From: Comamonadaceae bacterium
Lineage (GTDB): Bacteria; Pseudomonadota; Gammaproteobacteria; Burkholderiales; Burkholderiaceae_C
Direction: 5' to 3'
DNA: 64,000 bases
Assembly: GCA_947476465.1 (NCBI GenBank)
Contig: CANJQN010000005.1
Location: forward strand, 99,693 to 163,692
A model generated the notes under the pieces. The model searched no databases. It was not told the DNA's origin and saw only the letters and a list, made by a program, of their open reading frames with translations. A program made the position numbers and the translations under genes. Positions 38,232-48,645 of this stretch are shown here, piece after piece. The stretch's first letter is position 1; each line of letters begins with the position of its first letter.

Positions 38232-39016
38232 CCCGCCTGCCGATGTTTCGCCGCCTGATCCTGTTGACGCTGGTTTTGCTGGGGCTGGCCGGATGCGCCG
38301 CCGGCCGGGAGCCCCATGACCCCATGGAGCCGTGGAACCGCAAGGTCATGGCCTTCAACGACCAGGTCGACGCGCTGGCGCTCAAGCCCCTGGCCATTGT
38401 TTACCGCGACGCCGTGCCGGCGCTGGCGCGCACGGGGGTCTCCAATTTCTTCGGCAACCTCAGCGATGTGTGGTCGGCCGCCAACAGCCTGCTGCAACTG
38501 AAGATCCAGAACACCGCCGACAGCGTGCTGCGCGTGAGCGTCAACACCGTGTTCGGCCTGGGCGGCTTGCTCGACATCGCCACAGAAGCGGGCATCGAAC
38601 GCCATCGCGAGGACTTCGGGCAGACCCTGGGCCGCTGGGGCGTTGGCGCCGGACCCTACCTGGTGCTGCCGATCCTCGGGCCGTCCACCCTGCGCGATAC
38701 GGTGGCTCTGCCGGTCGACATCAAGGGCGATCCGATGGGTCAGTTGGTCTCGGACAGCGCGCGCACCGGCCTGTCCGTGCTGCGGGCGGTCGACTTCCGG
38801 GCCAATGTGCTGCGCGCCAGCGATGTGCTGGACCAGGCGGCCCTGGACAGATACCGATTCATCCGCGACGCCTACCTGCAGCGCCGCCGCTCTGAAGTGC
38901 TCGACGGGGCCGACGAGGGCGACCGGGCCGACGACAATGCGGGCAAGATGGAAGATCCATCCAGGGCTGAGCCATCGGTCCCGCCTGCGACGCCCGTCGC
39001 GGCGCCCGCTCGCTGA
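38228..39016 (+). CDS. mlaA: MlaA (VacJ): outer-membrane lipoprotein
   Basis: 262 residues. The lipobox LAGC is at about residue 22, followed by the MlaA/VacJ blocks DPMEPWNRKVMAFND, SNFFGNLSDVWSAANSLLQ, RHREDFGQTLGRWGVGAGPYLVLPILGPSTLRD and DIKGDP. In E. coli it works with an outer-membrane porin to extract mislocalised phospholipid. Here the gene is in the middle of the mla operon rather than at a separate locus. Confidence 0.95.
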   Translation: MTRLPMFRRLILLTLVLLGLAGCAAGREPHDPMEPWNRKVMAFNDQVDALALKPLAIVYRDAVPALARTGVSNFFGNLSDVWSAANSLLQLKIQNTADSVLRVSVNTVFGLGGLLDIATEAGIERHREDFGQTLGRWGVGAGPYLVLPILGPSTLRDTVALPVDIKGDPMGQLVSDSARTGLSVLRAVDFRANVLRASDVLDQAALDRYRFIRDAYLQRRRSEVLDGADEGDRADDNAGKMEDPSRAEPSVPPATPVAAPAR

Positions 39017-39139
39017 GGTACGGTCACGGGTGTGCATGAGGTTGAAACAGCATGCCACGCCGAGGAACCCGTGGGCCGGTTGACCCTTCCAGCCTGCCAT
39101 CGCCCAAGGGCCCGACTCGCATTTGAAAGAAGAACAAGC

Positions 39140-39781
39140 ATGAAACGACGTGTTTTCGCCCAGGCCGCACTGGCGCTGGCACTGGTGGCCTCGCTTCCGC
39201 AGGCACTCACGGTGGCCTGGGCGGCCGAAGAGGCGCCCGATGTATTGATCAGACGGGTGTCCGACGAAGTGCTGGCCGCGATCCGCACCGACCCGGGCCT
39301 CAAGGCTGGCGACGTCAATCGCATCATGGTCCTGGTCGACAGCAAGGTCATGCCCAACGTCAACTTCCAGCGCATGACCGCGTCGGCGGTGGGACCGGCT
39401 TGGCGCCAGGCCTCGCCCGAGCAGCGCAAGCGCCTTCAGGATGAGTTCAAGACCCTCCTGGTGCGCACGTACTCCGGCGCGCTGGCACAGGTGAGCGACG
39501 AGTCGATCCAGGTCAAGCCGCTGCGCGCCGCGCCCACTGACAACGAGGTGATGGTGCGCAGCGAGGTGCGTGGACGGGGCGACCCGATCCAGCTCGACTA
39601 TCGGCTGGAAAAGACGCCCGGCAGCGGCGCCGGCTGGAAGATCTACAACCTGAACGTGCTGGGCGTGTGGCTGGTGGAAACCTACCGCAGCCAGTTCGCC
39701 CAGGAGATCAGCCAGAAGGGCCTGGACGGCCTCATCGCCGCCCTGGCCGATCGCAACAAAGCCAACGCAGCCCGAAAATAA
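39140..39781 (+). CDS. mlaC: MlaC: periplasmic phospholipid shuttle
   Basis: 213 residues, ATG 39140. A signal peptide (ending AWAAE) and then the MlaC fold: VMPNVNFQRMTASAVGPAWR, LQDEFKTLLVRTYSGALAQ and WKIYNLNVLGVWLVETYRSQ. It carries lipid between the outer-membrane MlaA complex and MlaD. 123 bases separate it from mlaA and hold no gene. Confidence 0.95.
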   Translation: MKRRVFAQAALALALVASLPQALTVAWAAEEAPDVLIRRVSDEVLAAIRTDPGLKAGDVNRIMVLVDSKVMPNVNFQRMTASAVGPAWRQASPEQRKRLQDEFKTLLVRTYSGALAQVSDESIQVKPLRAAPTDNEVMVRSEVRGRGDPIQLDYRLEKTPGSGAGWKIYNLNVLGVWLVETYRSQFAQEISQKGLDGLIAALADRNKANAARK

Positions 39782-39783
39782 GC

Positions 39784-39880
39784 CCACCCCCGAAACGGCT
39801 CACTTCGTGTAGCCGTCCCCCCCTCAAGGGGGCGCCACCAGCGGCCTGGCAAAGCCAGTTCCGCGGTGGCCGCTGGTCCG
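39784..39880 (+). repeat. Family A dispersed repeat, copy 3 (mlaC-mlaB gap)
   Basis: It begins CACCCCCGAAACGGCTCAC, then CCCCTCAAGGGGGCGCCACC, then GGCCTGGCAAAGCCAGTTCC and GCGGTGGCC. It begins within 4 bases of the mlaC stop and ends about 30 bases before the mlaB start. Confidence 0.75.
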
Positions 39881-39913
39881 GACACGCGTTTTCATCTAGG
39901 TTGGGAATTTCGT

Positions 39914-40189
39914 ATGGCCACACTCGTTTTACCCGCCACGCTGACCCACGAACAAGCGGCCGGCTGCTCGCGCATGCTGGCGCAGGCCGTGCGCACCTCG
40001 CCGGACAGGCGGGCGGTGGCCGACGCCTCGGCGCTGGACCGCTTCGATTCCTCGGCTCTGGCGGTTCTGCTCGAGCTACGCCGCGAAGCGTTGGCGATGG
40101 GCAAGACCTTTGCCGTGCACGATCTGCCGCAGCGCCTTCGCACACTCGCGGGGCTGTACGGCGTCGAAGGGCTTCTGACACCGGCCTAA
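39914..40189 (+). CDS. mlaB: MlaB: STAS-domain subunit of the Mla transporter
   Basis: 91 residues, ATG 39914. A STAS fold in which ADASALDRFDSSALAVLLEL carries the conserved D-S/T-S motif of anti-sigma antagonists, with the phospho-site region as in MlaB proteins. It stabilises or activates the MlaF ATPase. The small size and the position at the end of mlaFEDAC support the assignment. Confidence 0.85.
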   Translation: MATLVLPATLTHEQAAGCSRMLAQAVRTSPDRRAVADASALDRFDSSALAVLLELRREALAMGKTFAVHDLPQRLRTLAGLYGVEGLLTPA

Positions 40190-40203
40190 AATGGCGGGTT
40201 CAC

Positions 40204-41154
40204 ATGCCCGCCATCTCCTTTCAATCGGTCTCCAAGACCTACGCCACCGCGCGCGGTGAATTCAAGGCCCTCAGCGACATCTCCTTCGACATCCAGAAGG
40301 GCGAATTCTTTGGGCTGCTCGGGCCCAACGGTGCTGGCAAAACCACTCTGATCAGCATCCTGGCCGGCCTGGTGCGCGCCAGCGGCGGCCATGCGCTCGT
40401 CAATGGGCACGACGTGCAGTCCGACTACGCGCAGGCGCGCCGCCAGCTTGGCGTGGTGCCGCAAGAACTGGTGTTCGACCCGTTCTTCACCGTGCGCGAG
40501 GCGCTGCGCATCCAGTCCGGCTATTTCGGCGTCAAGAACAACGATGCCTGGATCGACGAGCTCCTCGAATGTCTGGGCCTGGCCGACAAGGCCACTGCGA
40601 ACATGCGCCAGCTGTCGGGCGGCATGAAGCGCCGTGTGCTGGTGGCGCAGGCGCTGGTGCACCGCCCGCCGGTGATCGTGCTGGACGAGCCCACCGCCGG
40701 CGTCGATGTCGAGCTGCGCCAGACCCTGTGGCAGTTCATCGCCCGGCTCAACCGGGAAGGCCACACGGTGCTGCTCACCACCCACTACCTGGAAGAGGCC
40801 GAGGCCCTGTGCAGCCGCCTGGCCATGCTCAAGGCCGGCCGTGTGGTGGCGCTGGAGCGCACCTCAGTGCTGCTCAAGGCTGCGTCAAGCAACGTGCTGC
40901 GCTTCAAGACCGAGGGCCACCACTTGCCGCCCGAGCTGGCCGCCAAGGCGCGCATCACCGGACGCATCGTGCAACTGCCGGCCCATGACGCCCACGAGAT
41001 CGAGGCCTACCTGACGGCGATCCGCCAGGCCGGTCTGCAGGTCGACGACGTGGAGATCCGCAAGGCCGATCTCGAGGACGTGTTCCTCGACGTGATGAAG
41101 GAAACCCATGTGAACACCCGCAAGCGGGCCACCCTGGAGGGGTCTTCCACATGA
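40204..41154 (+). CDS. ABC-2 type transporter ATP-binding protein (YadG-like)
   Basis: 316 residues, ATG 40204, only 15 bases after mlaB. Walker A is GPNGAGKTTLI, the signature is MRQLSGGMKRRVLVAQALV and Walker B is VIVLDEPTAGVD. The 310-320 residue size and the tail after the core resemble the YadG/NodI class, exporters of lipid-linked or small hydrophobic compounds. It is paired with the permease downstream (4-base overlap). The substrate is unknown, although conserved placement next to mla genes hints at the envelope. Confidence 0.9.
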   Translation: MPAISFQSVSKTYATARGEFKALSDISFDIQKGEFFGLLGPNGAGKTTLISILAGLVRASGGHALVNGHDVQSDYAQARRQLGVVPQELVFDPFFTVREALRIQSGYFGVKNNDAWIDELLECLGLADKATANMRQLSGGMKRRVLVAQALVHRPPVIVLDEPTAGVDVELRQTLWQFIARLNREGHTVLLTTHYLEEAEALCSRLAMLKAGRVVALERTSVLLKAASSNVLRFKTEGHHLPPELAAKARITGRIVQLPAHDAHEIEAYLTAIRQAGLQVDDVEIRKADLEDVFLDVMKETHVNTRKRATLEGSST

Positions 41155-41906
41155 CCGGCTGGCAGACCCTGTTCTACAAGGAGGTGCTGCGCTTCTGGAA
41201 GGTGAGCTTCCAGACCGTGGCCGCCCCCGTGCTCACGGCGGTGCTCTACCTGATGATCTTCGGCCACGTGCTGGAAGACCATGTGAAGGTCTACGACCGC
41301 ATCTCCTACACCGCCTTCCTGGTGCCGGGCCTGGTGATGATGAGCGTGTTGCAGAACGCTTTCGCCAACAGCTCTTCGTCCATCGTGCAGAGCAAGATCA
41401 TGGGCAGTCTGGTGTTCGTGCTGCTCACGCCCCTGTCGCACTGGAGCTGGTTCGTGGCCTATGTGGGCTCGTCCATCGTGCGCGGGCTGGCGGTGGGCGC
41501 CGGGGTGCTGGTGGTCACCTCCGCGTTCGTGCGGCCGCAGTTTGCGGCGCCGCTGTGGATACTGGTGTTCGCCGTGCTCGGCGCGGGGATGCTGGGCGCG
41601 CTGGGCCTGATCGCCGGGCTGTGGGCCGAGAAGTTCGACCAGATGGCGGCCTTCCAGAACTTCGTCGTCATGCCCATGACCTTTCTCTCGGGCGTGTTCT
41701 ATTCCATTCATTCGCTGCCCGGCTTCTGGCAGCAGGTCAGCCACCTGAACCCGTTCTTCTACATGATCGACGGCTTTCGGCACGGCTTCTTCGGCGTGAG
41801 CGACGTCTCGCCCTGGATCAGCCTGGGCGTGGTCGCGCTGGCCGCGACGGCGGTGAGCGCGGTCGCGGTGCACCTGCTGCGCACGGGCTACAAAATTAGA
41901 AACTGA
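41151..41906 (+). CDS. ABC-2 type transporter permease (YadH-like)
   Basis: 251 residues with six predicted membrane helices (for example AAPVLTAVLYLMIFGHVLED, LVPGLVMMSVLQNAFANSSS and PMTFLSGVFYSIHSLPGFW). HLNPFFYMIDGFRHGFFG near the C-terminus is typical of ABC-2 permeases of the YadH/NodJ kind. Its stop is 5 bases from ibaG, so the exporter, ibaG and murA are close to one transcript. Confidence 0.9.
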   Translation: MTGWQTLFYKEVLRFWKVSFQTVAAPVLTAVLYLMIFGHVLEDHVKVYDRISYTAFLVPGLVMMSVLQNAFANSSSSIVQSKIMGSLVFVLLTPLSHWSWFVAYVGSSIVRGLAVGAGVLVVTSAFVRPQFAAPLWILVFAVLGAGMLGALGLIAGLWAEKFDQMAAFQNFVVMPMTFLSGVFYSIHSLPGFWQQVSHLNPFFYMIDGFRHGFFGVSDVSPWISLGVVALAATAVSAVAVHLLRTGYKIRN

Positions 41907-41911
41907 AGACC

Positions 41912-42154
41912 ATGACCGCCGACGAACTCAAGCACATCATCGCCGCGGGTCTGCCCTGCGAGCACCTGGAGGTGTCCGGCGACGGCCGCCACTGGTCAGC
42001 TGTCATCGTGTCGGCCCAGTTCGAGGGCAAGCGGCCGATCCAGCGCCACCAGCGGGTCTACGCCGCACTGGGTGCGAGAATCCACTCCGACGAGGTCCAT
42101 GCCTTGTCGATGAAGACGCTGACGCCGGCCGAATGGGCCGCGTCCTCCGATTGA
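41912..42154 (+). CDS. ibaG: BolA family protein (IbaG/YrbA)
   Basis: 80 residues. It has the BolA fold ([20 protein letters not shown] then [26 protein letters not shown]). The Cys and His of the Fe-S-binding loop in IbaG proteins are represented by Cys16 and the [14 protein letters not shown] region. IbaG binds monothiol glutaredoxins and is linked to acid resistance. Its location between the mla locus and murA is conserved in proteobacteria. Confidence 0.9.
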   Translation: MTADELKHIIAAGLPCEHLEVSGDGRHWSAVIVSAQFEGKRPIQRHQRVYAALGARIHSDEVHALSMKTLTPAEWAASSD

Positions 42155-42197
42155 CGCTGGCACATTCGGCCGGCTCCAGACACCGACACTTTTTCAG

Positions 42198-43460
42198 ATG
42201 GACAAGCTACTGATTCGCGGGGGGCGCCAGCTCCAGGGCGAGGTCCGGATCTCCGGCGCCAAGAACGCCGCGTTGCCCGAGTTGTGCGCTGCGTTGCTGA
42301 CAGACCAGCCGGTCACGCTGCGCAACGTGCCGCGCCTGCAGGACGTGGTCACCATGGTCAAGCTGATCCAGAACATGGGCGTGCAGGTCGAGCGAAGTGA
42401 CGGCAACGTCACCATCGACGCCAGCCGCCTGGACGCCCCCGAGGCGCCCTACGAGTTGGTCAAGACCATGCGCGCCTCGGTGCTGGCCCTGGGGCCCCTG
42501 CTGGCGCGCTTTGGCAAAGCCAGGGTGTCGCTGCCTGGCGGCTGCGCCATCGGCTCGCGTCCGGTCGACCAGCACATCAAGGGACTGCAGCAGATGGGGG
42601 CCGTGATCGAGGTCGAGCACGGCTACATGATTGCCAAGTTGTCCCAGGGGCGCGAGCGCCTGCACGGCGCGCACATCCGCACCGACATGGTCACCGTCAC
42701 CGGCACCGAGAACTTCCTGATGGCCGCCAGCCTGGCCCAGGGCGAGACCGTGCTGGAGAACGCCGCCATGGAGCCCGAGATCGCAGACCTAGCCGAGATG
42801 CTGATCGCCATGGGCGCGAAGATCGAAGGCCACGGCAGCAGCCGCATCCATGTGCAGGGCGTCGACCGCCTGCATGGCACCACCCACCAGGTGGTGCCCG
42901 ACCGCATCGAGGCGGGCACCTTCCTGTGCGCGGTGGCTGCCGCCGGCGGCGAGGTGCTCCTGCGGCATGGCCGCGCCGACCATCTCGAGGCCGTGATCGA
43001 CAGGCTGCGCGACGCCGGCGCCACCGTGCAGGCCGTGCCCGAAGGCATCCGCGTGCGCTCGCAGGGCCGTCTGCGGGCCCAGAGCTTTCGCACCACCGAG
43101 TACCCGGGCTTTCCCACCGACATGCAGGCCCAGTTCATGGTGCTCAACGTGATCGGCGAGGGTTCGTCGGTGGTCACCGAGACCATCTTCGAAAACCGCT
43201 TCATGCACGTCAACGAGATGGTTCGCCTGGGCGCGAAGATCCAGGTCGACGGCAAGAGCGCCATCATCGAAGGCGTCGCGCGCCTGTCGGGCGCCACCGT
43301 CATGGCCACCGACCTGCGCGCCTCGGCCAGCCTGGTCATCGCCGGCTTGGTGGCCGAGGGCGAGACCCAGATTGACCGCATCTATCACCTCGACCGGGGC
43401 TACGACCGCATGGAAGAAAAACTGCGGGCCATCGGCGCCGACATCGAAAGAGTCAAGTGA
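42198..43460 (+). CDS. murA: UDP-N-acetylglucosamine 1-carboxyvinyltransferase
   Basis: 420 residues. It catalyses the first committed step of peptidoglycan synthesis, transferring enolpyruvate from PEP to UDP-GlcNAc. Catalytic Cys116 lies in [16 protein letters not shown]-terminal [17 protein letters not shown] and C-terminal [18 protein letters not shown] are both canonical. Cysteine rather than Asp at 116 means it should be fosfomycin-sensitive. It begins 43 bases after ibaG, and hisG follows 19 bases later. Confidence 0.95.
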   Translation: MDKLLIRGGRQLQGEVRISGAKNAALPELCAALLTDQPVTLRNVPRLQDVVTMVKLIQNMGVQVERSDGNVTIDASRLDAPEAPYELVKTMRASVLALGPLLARFGKARVSLPGGCAIGSRPVDQHIKGLQQMGAVIEVEHGYMIAKLSQGRERLHGAHIRTDMVTVTGTENFLMAASLAQGETVLENAAMEPEIADLAEMLIAMGAKIEGHGSSRIHVQGVDRLHGTTHQVVPDRIEAGTFLCAVAAAGGEVLLRHGRADHLEAVIDRLRDAGATVQAVPEGIRVRSQGRLRAQSFRTTEYPGFPTDMQAQFMVLNVIGEGSSVVTETIFENRFMHVNEMVRLGAKIQVDGKSAIIEGVARLSGATVMATDLRASASLVIAGLVAEGETQIDRIYHLDRGYDRMEEKLRAIGADIERVK

Positions 43461-43479
43461 CCCCCACGCTTGTCACGCC

Positions 43480-44124
43480 ATGACCACGATCACCCTGGCC
43501 CTGTCCAAAGGCCGCATCTTCGATGAGACCCTGCCCCTGCTGGCCGCCGCCGGCATCGAGGTGCTGGAAGACCCCGAGAAGTCGCGCAAGCTCATTTTGG
43601 CCACCAACCAGCCCGATGTGCGGGTGGTGCTGGTGCGCGCCACCGACGTGCCCACCTATGTGCAGTACGGCGGCGCCGACCTGGGCGTGACGGGCCTGGA
43701 CACACTGATCGAGCACGGCAACCACGGCCTGTACCAGCCACTGGATCTTGGCATCGCCAAGTGCCGCGTGAGCGTGGCCGTGCGCGACGACTTTGACTAC
43801 GCCAGCGCCGTGCGCCAGGGCGCGCGCCTGCGGGTGGCCACCAAGTACGTGGCGATCGCCCGCGAGTTCTTCGCCGCCAAGGGCGTGCACGTGGACATGA
43901 TCAAGCTGTACGGCAGCATGGAACTGGCCCCGCTCACCGGCCTGGCCGACGCCATCGTCGACCTGGTGTCCACCGGCAACACGCTCAAAGCCAACCACCT
44001 GGTCGAGGTGGAGCGCATCATGGACATCAGCTCGCGCCTGGTGGTCAACCAGGCCTCGCTCAAACTCAAGCAGGCGCCGATTCGCCGCCTGATCGACGCG
44101 TTCGCGCAGGCCAGCAAGGCCTGA
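43480..44124 (+). CDS. hisG: ATP phosphoribosyltransferase, short form
   Basis: 214 residues, ATG 43480. The sequence starts [20 protein letters not shown] and has [15 protein letters not shown] and [19 protein letters not shown], the core of HisG. At this length it lacks the C-terminal regulatory domain of the long form, so it needs the HisRS-like subunit HisZ, which is not in this window. It is the first step of histidine synthesis and the first gene of the his operon here. Confidence 0.95.
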   Translation: MTTITLALSKGRIFDETLPLLAAAGIEVLEDPEKSRKLILATNQPDVRVVLVRATDVPTYVQYGGADLGVTGLDTLIEHGNHGLYQPLDLGIAKCRVSVAVRDDFDYASAVRQGARLRVATKYVAIAREFFAAKGVHVDMIKLYGSMELAPLTGLADAIVDLVSTGNTLKANHLVEVERIMDISSRLVVNQASLKLKQAPIRRLIDAFAQASKA

Positions 44125-44152
44125 GACGCTGAGCGACCGAGCCCTGCCCCGC

Positions 44153-45499
44153 ATGACCACGCTGTCCGCCGCCCCCCTTCGCCTGGCCACCGCCGATGCC
44201 GGCTTCGACGCCGCGTTCGAGGCCCGGCTGCGCTGGTCGGCCGACACCGACGCGCAGGTCGAGCAGCGCGTGGCCGACATCCTGGCCGACGTGCGCGCCC
44301 GTGGCGATGCCGCTGTGCTGGAGTACACCGCCCGCTTCGATGGCCTCACCGTACCCGCGGTGGCCGCGCTGGAGCTGCAACCGGCAGAACTGAAGGCCGC
44401 CTTCGATGGCCTGCCGGCCGAGCAGCGCAACGCACTGCAACAGGCCGCCGCCCGGGTGCGCAGCTACCACGAGGCGCAAAAGAAGGCCTGCGGCGAGAGC
44501 TGGAGCTACCGCGACCCCGGCGGCACGCTGCTGGGGCAGAAGGTCACGCCGCTGGACCGGGTGGGCATCTATGTGCCCGGCGGCAAGGCGGCCTATCCGT
44601 CTTCCGTGCTGATGAACGCCATCCCGGCCCAGGTGGCGGGCGTGGGCGAGATTGTCATGGTGGTGCCCACGCCGCGCGGCGAGAAGAACCCGCTGGTGCT
44701 GGCGGCCGCCTACGTGGCCGGCGTGAGCCGCGCCTTCCAGATCGGCGGCGCGCAGGCGGTCGCGGCGCTCGCCTACGGTACCCAGACCATTCCCCGGGTC
44801 GACAAGATCACCGGCCCGGGCAACGCCTATGTTGCCAGCGCCAAGCGCCGCGTGTTCGGCCAGGTGGGCATCGACATGATCGCCGGCCCCAGCGAGATCC
44901 TGGTGCTGGCCGATGGCGGCACGCCGCCCGACTGGGTGGCGATGGACCTGTTCTCGCAGGCCGAGCACGACGAGCTGGCCCAGAGCATCCTGCTGTGCCC
45001 TGACGCCGCCTACATCGATCGCGTGCAGGCCGAGATCGACCGCCTGCTGCCGCAGATGCCGCGCGCCGGGATCATCGCCGCAAGCCTCAACGGCCGCGGC
45101 GCGCTGATCCACACCCGCAGCATGAAAGAGGCCTGCGAGATCAGCAACCGCATCGCGCCCGAGCACCTGGAGATCGCCAGCCACGAGCCGCACCGCTGGG
45201 AGCCGCTGCTGCGCCACGCCGGCGCCATCTTCCTGGGCGCCTACACCAGCGAATCGCTGGGCGACTACTGCGCCGGCCCCAACCACGTGCTGCCCACCAG
45301 CAGCACCGCGCGTTTTTCCAGCCCCCTGGGTGTCTACGACTTTCAAAAGCGCAGCAGCCTGATCGAGGTGAGCGAAGAGGGTGCCCAGACCCTGGGCCGC
45401 ATCGCCTCGGTGCTGGCCCACGGCGAAGGCCTGCAGGCCCACGCCCGCGCCGCCGAGATGCGCATGAAGAATCCGCCCAAGCCCGGGTCGACGCCATGA
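44153..45499 (+). CDS. hisD: Histidinol dehydrogenase
   Basis: 448 residues. [56 protein letters not shown] and [15 protein letters not shown] are family signatures. [15 protein letters not shown] holds the catalytic His and the Zn ligands. It oxidises L-histidinol to histidine with two NAD. Its stop overlaps the hisC start (ATGA). Confidence 0.95.
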   Translation: MTTLSAAPLRLATADAGFDAAFEARLRWSADTDAQVEQRVADILADVRARGDAAVLEYTARFDGLTVPAVAALELQPAELKAAFDGLPAEQRNALQQAAARVRSYHEAQKKACGESWSYRDPGGTLLGQKVTPLDRVGIYVPGGKAAYPSSVLMNAIPAQVAGVGEIVMVVPTPRGEKNPLVLAAAYVAGVSRAFQIGGAQAVAALAYGTQTIPRVDKITGPGNAYVASAKRRVFGQVGIDMIAGPSEILVLADGGTPPDWVAMDLFSQAEHDELAQSILLCPDAAYIDRVQAEIDRLLPQMPRAGIIAASLNGRGALIHTRSMKEACEISNRIAPEHLEIASHEPHRWEPLLRHAGAIFLGAYTSESLGDYCAGPNHVLPTSSTARFSSPLGVYDFQKRSSLIEVSEEGAQTLGRIASVLAHGEGLQAHARAAEMRMKNPPKPGSTP

Positions 45500-46572
45500 A
45501 CCCGCTGCAAGACAAGATCGCCCGCCTCATCCGCCAGGACGTGCAGTCCATGCACGCCTACGCGGTGCAGGACGCCGCCGGCATGGTCAAGCTGGACGCG
45601 ATGGAAAATCCCCATCGCCTGTCACCGGCGCTGCAGGCCGAGCTGGGCCGGCGCCTGGGCGCGGTGGCGCTCAATCGCTACCCTGGCGCCCGCATCGACG
45701 AACTGCGCCAGGCGCTGGCCCGCTACGTGCCGCTGCCGCAGGGCTGCGCCCTGATGCTGGGCAACGGCTCCGACGAGCTCATCTCCCTGATCGCCATGGC
45801 CTGCGATGTGCCCGGCGCGTCGATCCTGGCGCCGCTGCCGGGCTTTGTGATGTACGCCATGAGCGCCCAACTGCAGGGCCTGAAGTTCATCGGCGTCGAC
45901 CTCACGCCCGACTTCGAACTGGACGAATCGGCCATGCTGGCGGCCATCGCGCAGCACCAGCCGTCCATCGTCTACCTGGCCTACCCCAACAACCCCACCG
46001 CCAACCTCTGGGACGACGCCGCGATCGACCGCATCATCCAGGCCGCCCCCGGCCTAGTGGTGATCGATGAGGCCTACCAGCCCTTTTCCAGCCGCAGCTA
46101 CCTGGATCGGCTGGCGCGCCACCCGCATGTGCTGCTGATGCGCACCCTGAGCAAATTCGGCCTGGCCGGCGTGCGCCTGGGCTACATGATGGGTGCCAAG
46201 GCCCTCGTTGCCGAGATCGACAAGGTGCGCCCACCCTACAACGTGAGCGTGCTCAATGCCGAGGCCGCCCTGTTCGCGCTGGAGCATGCCGATGTGTACG
46301 CCACCCAGGCGGTCGACCTGCGCGAGCAGCGCGCCCGCCTGCTGCGCGAGCTGGCGGCCCTGCCCGGCGTTACCCCCTGGCCCAGCGACGCCAACATGAT
46401 CCTGGTGCGTGTGCCCGATGCACACGCCACCTTCGAAGGCATGAAGCGCCACGGCGTCTTGGTCAAGAACGTTTCTAAAATGCACCCATTGCTGGCCGGT
46501 TGCCTGCGCCTGACCGTCGGCACCGCCGACGAGAACACCCGCATGCTCACCGCGCTGCGCGCCGCCCTATGA
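45496..46572 (+). CDS. hisC: Histidinol-phosphate aminotransferase
   Basis: 358 residues, PLP fold type [28 protein letters not shown] and the PLP lysine in [18 protein letters not shown] are present. It transfers amino groups from glutamate to imidazole acetol phosphate. Overlaps with hisD (4 bases) and hisB (4 bases) indicate translational coupling. Confidence 0.95.
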   Translation: MNPLQDKIARLIRQDVQSMHAYAVQDAAGMVKLDAMENPHRLSPALQAELGRRLGAVALNRYPGARIDELRQALARYVPLPQGCALMLGNGSDELISLIAMACDVPGASILAPLPGFVMYAMSAQLQGLKFIGVDLTPDFELDESAMLAAIAQHQPSIVYLAYPNNPTANLWDDAAIDRIIQAAPGLVVIDEAYQPFSSRSYLDRLARHPHVLLMRTLSKFGLAGVRLGYMMGAKALVAEIDKVRPPYNVSVLNAEAALFALEHADVYATQAVDLREQRARLLRELAALPGVTPWPSDANMILVRVPDAHATFEGMKRHGVLVKNVSKMHPLLAGCLRLTVGTADENTRMLTALRAAL

Positions 46573-47195
46573 CCTCTTTGAACGAACCCGCCATCGCCAC
46601 CTCCGCCGGCCGCCACGCCGAGGTGGTGCGCCACACCGCCGAGACCCAGATCCGCGTGCGCGTCGACCTCGACGGCACCGGTCGTGCCAGCCTGTCCACC
46701 GGCATCGGCTTTTTCGACCACATGCTCGACCAGATCGCCCGCCACGGCATGATCGACCTCGACATCGACGCCAAGGGCGACCTGCACATCGATGGCCACC
46801 ACACGGTGGAAGACGTGGGCATCACGCTCGGCCAGGCGGTGGCCAAGGCAGTCGGCGACAAGAAGGGCATCCGCCGCTACGGCCATGCCTATGTGCCGCT
46901 CGATGAAGCGCTGTCGCGGGTGGTGATCGATTTTTCCGGCCGCCCGGGCCTGGAGATGCACGTGCCCTTCAAGAGCGGCATGATCGGCACCTTCGACACC
47001 CAGCTGGCCTACGAATTCTTCCAGGGCTTCGCCAACCACGCCTTCGTCACGCTGCACATCGACAACTTGCGCGGCGACAACGCGCACCATCAGTGCGAAA
47101 CCGTGTTCAAGGCCTTCGCCCGCGCCCTGCGCGCCGCGCTGGAGCTCGACCCCCGCGCCGCCGGCATCATCCCCTCGACCAAGGGCTCGCTGTGA
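46569..47195 (+). CDS. hisB: Imidazoleglycerol-phosphate dehydratase
   Basis: 208 residues, monofunctional (no histidinol-phosphatase domain). The Mn-binding His clusters are in [37 protein letters not shown] and GDNAHHQCE. It dehydrates IGP to imidazole acetol phosphate. The phosphatase step must be encoded elsewhere. Confidence 0.95.
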   Translation: MTSLNEPAIATSAGRHAEVVRHTAETQIRVRVDLDGTGRASLSTGIGFFDHMLDQIARHGMIDLDIDAKGDLHIDGHHTVEDVGITLGQAVAKAVGDKKGIRRYGHAYVPLDEALSRVVIDFSGRPGLEMHVPFKSGMIGTFDTQLAYEFFQGFANHAFVTLHIDNLRGDNAHHQCETVFKAFARALRAALELDPRAAGIIPSTKGSL

Positions 47196-47197
47196 CC

Positions 47198-47842
47198 ATG
47201 AAGATGGTGGCGGTGGTCGACTACGGCATGGGCAACCTGCGTTCGGTCACGCAGGCCGTGCTGCATGCCGCGCAGGGCAGCGGGGTCGACGTCGTGTGGG
47301 CCACCCGGCCCGAGGAAGTCATCGCGGCCGACCGGGTGGTGCTGCCCGGCCAGGGCGCCATGCGCGATTGCATGCGCGAGCTGCACACCTCCGGCATGCA
47401 CCCGGCGGTCATGCATGCGGCGGCGCACAAACCGATGATGGGCGTGTGCGTGGGCATGCAGATGCTGCTCGATCGCAGCGAAGAGGGGCCCACCGACTCC
47501 CTGGGCCTGATCCCCGGGCAGGTTCAGCGCTTTCAGCTTTCGGGGCGCCTGCAGCCCGATGGCAGCCGCTTCAAGGTGCCGCAGATCGGCTGGAACCGGG
47601 TTCGCCAGTCGCGGCCGCACCCGGTGTGGGCTGGCGTGGCGGACCACAGCTGGTTCTATTTCGTCCACAGCTACTACGCCCATCCGTCGGATGAGCGCCA
47701 CAGCGTAGGGGAAGCCGACTACGGCGATGTCTTTACCGCCGCCATCGCGCGGGATAATATTTTCGCAACCCAGTTCCACCCCGAAAAAAGCGCTGACGCC
47801 GGCCTTGCCCTGTACCGCAACTTCCTGCACTGGAACCCCTGA
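47198..47842 (+). CDS. hisH: Imidazole glycerol phosphate synthase, glutaminase subunit
   Basis: 214 residues, ATG 47198 (a GTG at 47192 is possible). The class I amidotransferase triad has Cys in [18 protein letters not shown] and His/Glu in ATQFHPEKS. It supplies ammonia to HisF. The oxyanion loop is normal. Confidence 0.95.
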   Translation: MKMVAVVDYGMGNLRSVTQAVLHAAQGSGVDVVWATRPEEVIAADRVVLPGQGAMRDCMRELHTSGMHPAVMHAAAHKPMMGVCVGMQMLLDRSEEGPTDSLGLIPGQVQRFQLSGRLQPDGSRFKVPQIGWNRVRQSRPHPVWAGVADHSWFYFVHSYYAHPSDERHSVGEADYGDVFTAAIARDNIFATQFHPEKSADAGLALYRNFLHWNP

Positions 47843-47899
47843 CGCCGCCCCTGGCCGGCCGGCGTGTGGGCCGCCCTTTCCGCTTCACCACCCCTTTTC

Positions 47900-48640
47900 A
47901 TGCTTCTCATTCCCGCCATCGACCTGAAGGACGGTCACTGCGTGCGCCTCAAACAAGGCGACATGGACCAGGCCACGATCTTCAGTGAGGACCCCGCCGC
48001 GATGGCAAAGACCTGGCTTGCCCAGGGCGCACGCCGGCTGCACCTGGTGGACCTCAATGGCGCCTTTGCCGGCAAGCCGCAGAACTTCGCGGCCATCAAA
48101 TCCATCCTGCGCGCGGTTGGCGACGACATCCCGGTGCAGCTCGGTGGCGGCATCCGCGACCTGGACACCATCGAAAAATACATCGACGGCGGCTTGCGCT
48201 ACGTGATCATCGGCACCGCCGCCGTCAAGAACCCCGGTTTCTTGAAGGACGCCTGCAGCGCCTTCGGCGGCCACATCATCGTGGGCCTGGACGCCAAGGA
48301 CGGCAAGGTCGCCACCGACGGCTGGAGCAAGCTGACCGGCCACGAGGTGGTCGACCTGGCCAAGAAGTTCGAGGACTGGGGCGTCGAGTCCATCATCTAC
48401 ACCGACATCGGCCGCGACGGCATGCTCTCGGGCATCAACATCGAAGCCACCGTCAAGCTGGCCCAGGCGATGACCATCCCGGTCATCGCCTCGGGCGGCC
48501 TGTCGAACATGGCCGACATCGAAAACCTCTGCGCCGTGGAAGACGAGGGCATCGAAGGCGTCATCTGCGGCCGCGCCGTCTACAGCGGCGACCTCGATTT
48601 CGCCGCCGCGCAGGCCAGGGCCGACGAACTGAGAGGCTGA
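47900..48640 (+). CDS. hisA: ProFAR isomerase
   Basis: 246 residues, ATG 47900. [20 protein letters not shown] begins the (beta/alpha)8 barrel with catalytic Asp8. [20 protein letters not shown] and [16 protein letters not shown] (second catalytic Asp) follow. It opens the ribose of ProFAR by Amadori rearrangement. hisF begins 6 bases later. Confidence 0.95.
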   Translation: MLLIPAIDLKDGHCVRLKQGDMDQATIFSEDPAAMAKTWLAQGARRLHLVDLNGAFAGKPQNFAAIKSILRAVGDDIPVQLGGGIRDLDTIEKYIDGGLRYVIIGTAAVKNPGFLKDACSAFGGHIIVGLDAKDGKVATDGWSKLTGHEVVDLAKKFEDWGVESIIYTDIGRDGMLSGINIEATVKLAQAMTIPVIASGGLSNMADIENLCAVEDEGIEGVICGRAVYSGDLDFAAAQARADELRG

Positions 48641-48645
48641 GAGCC

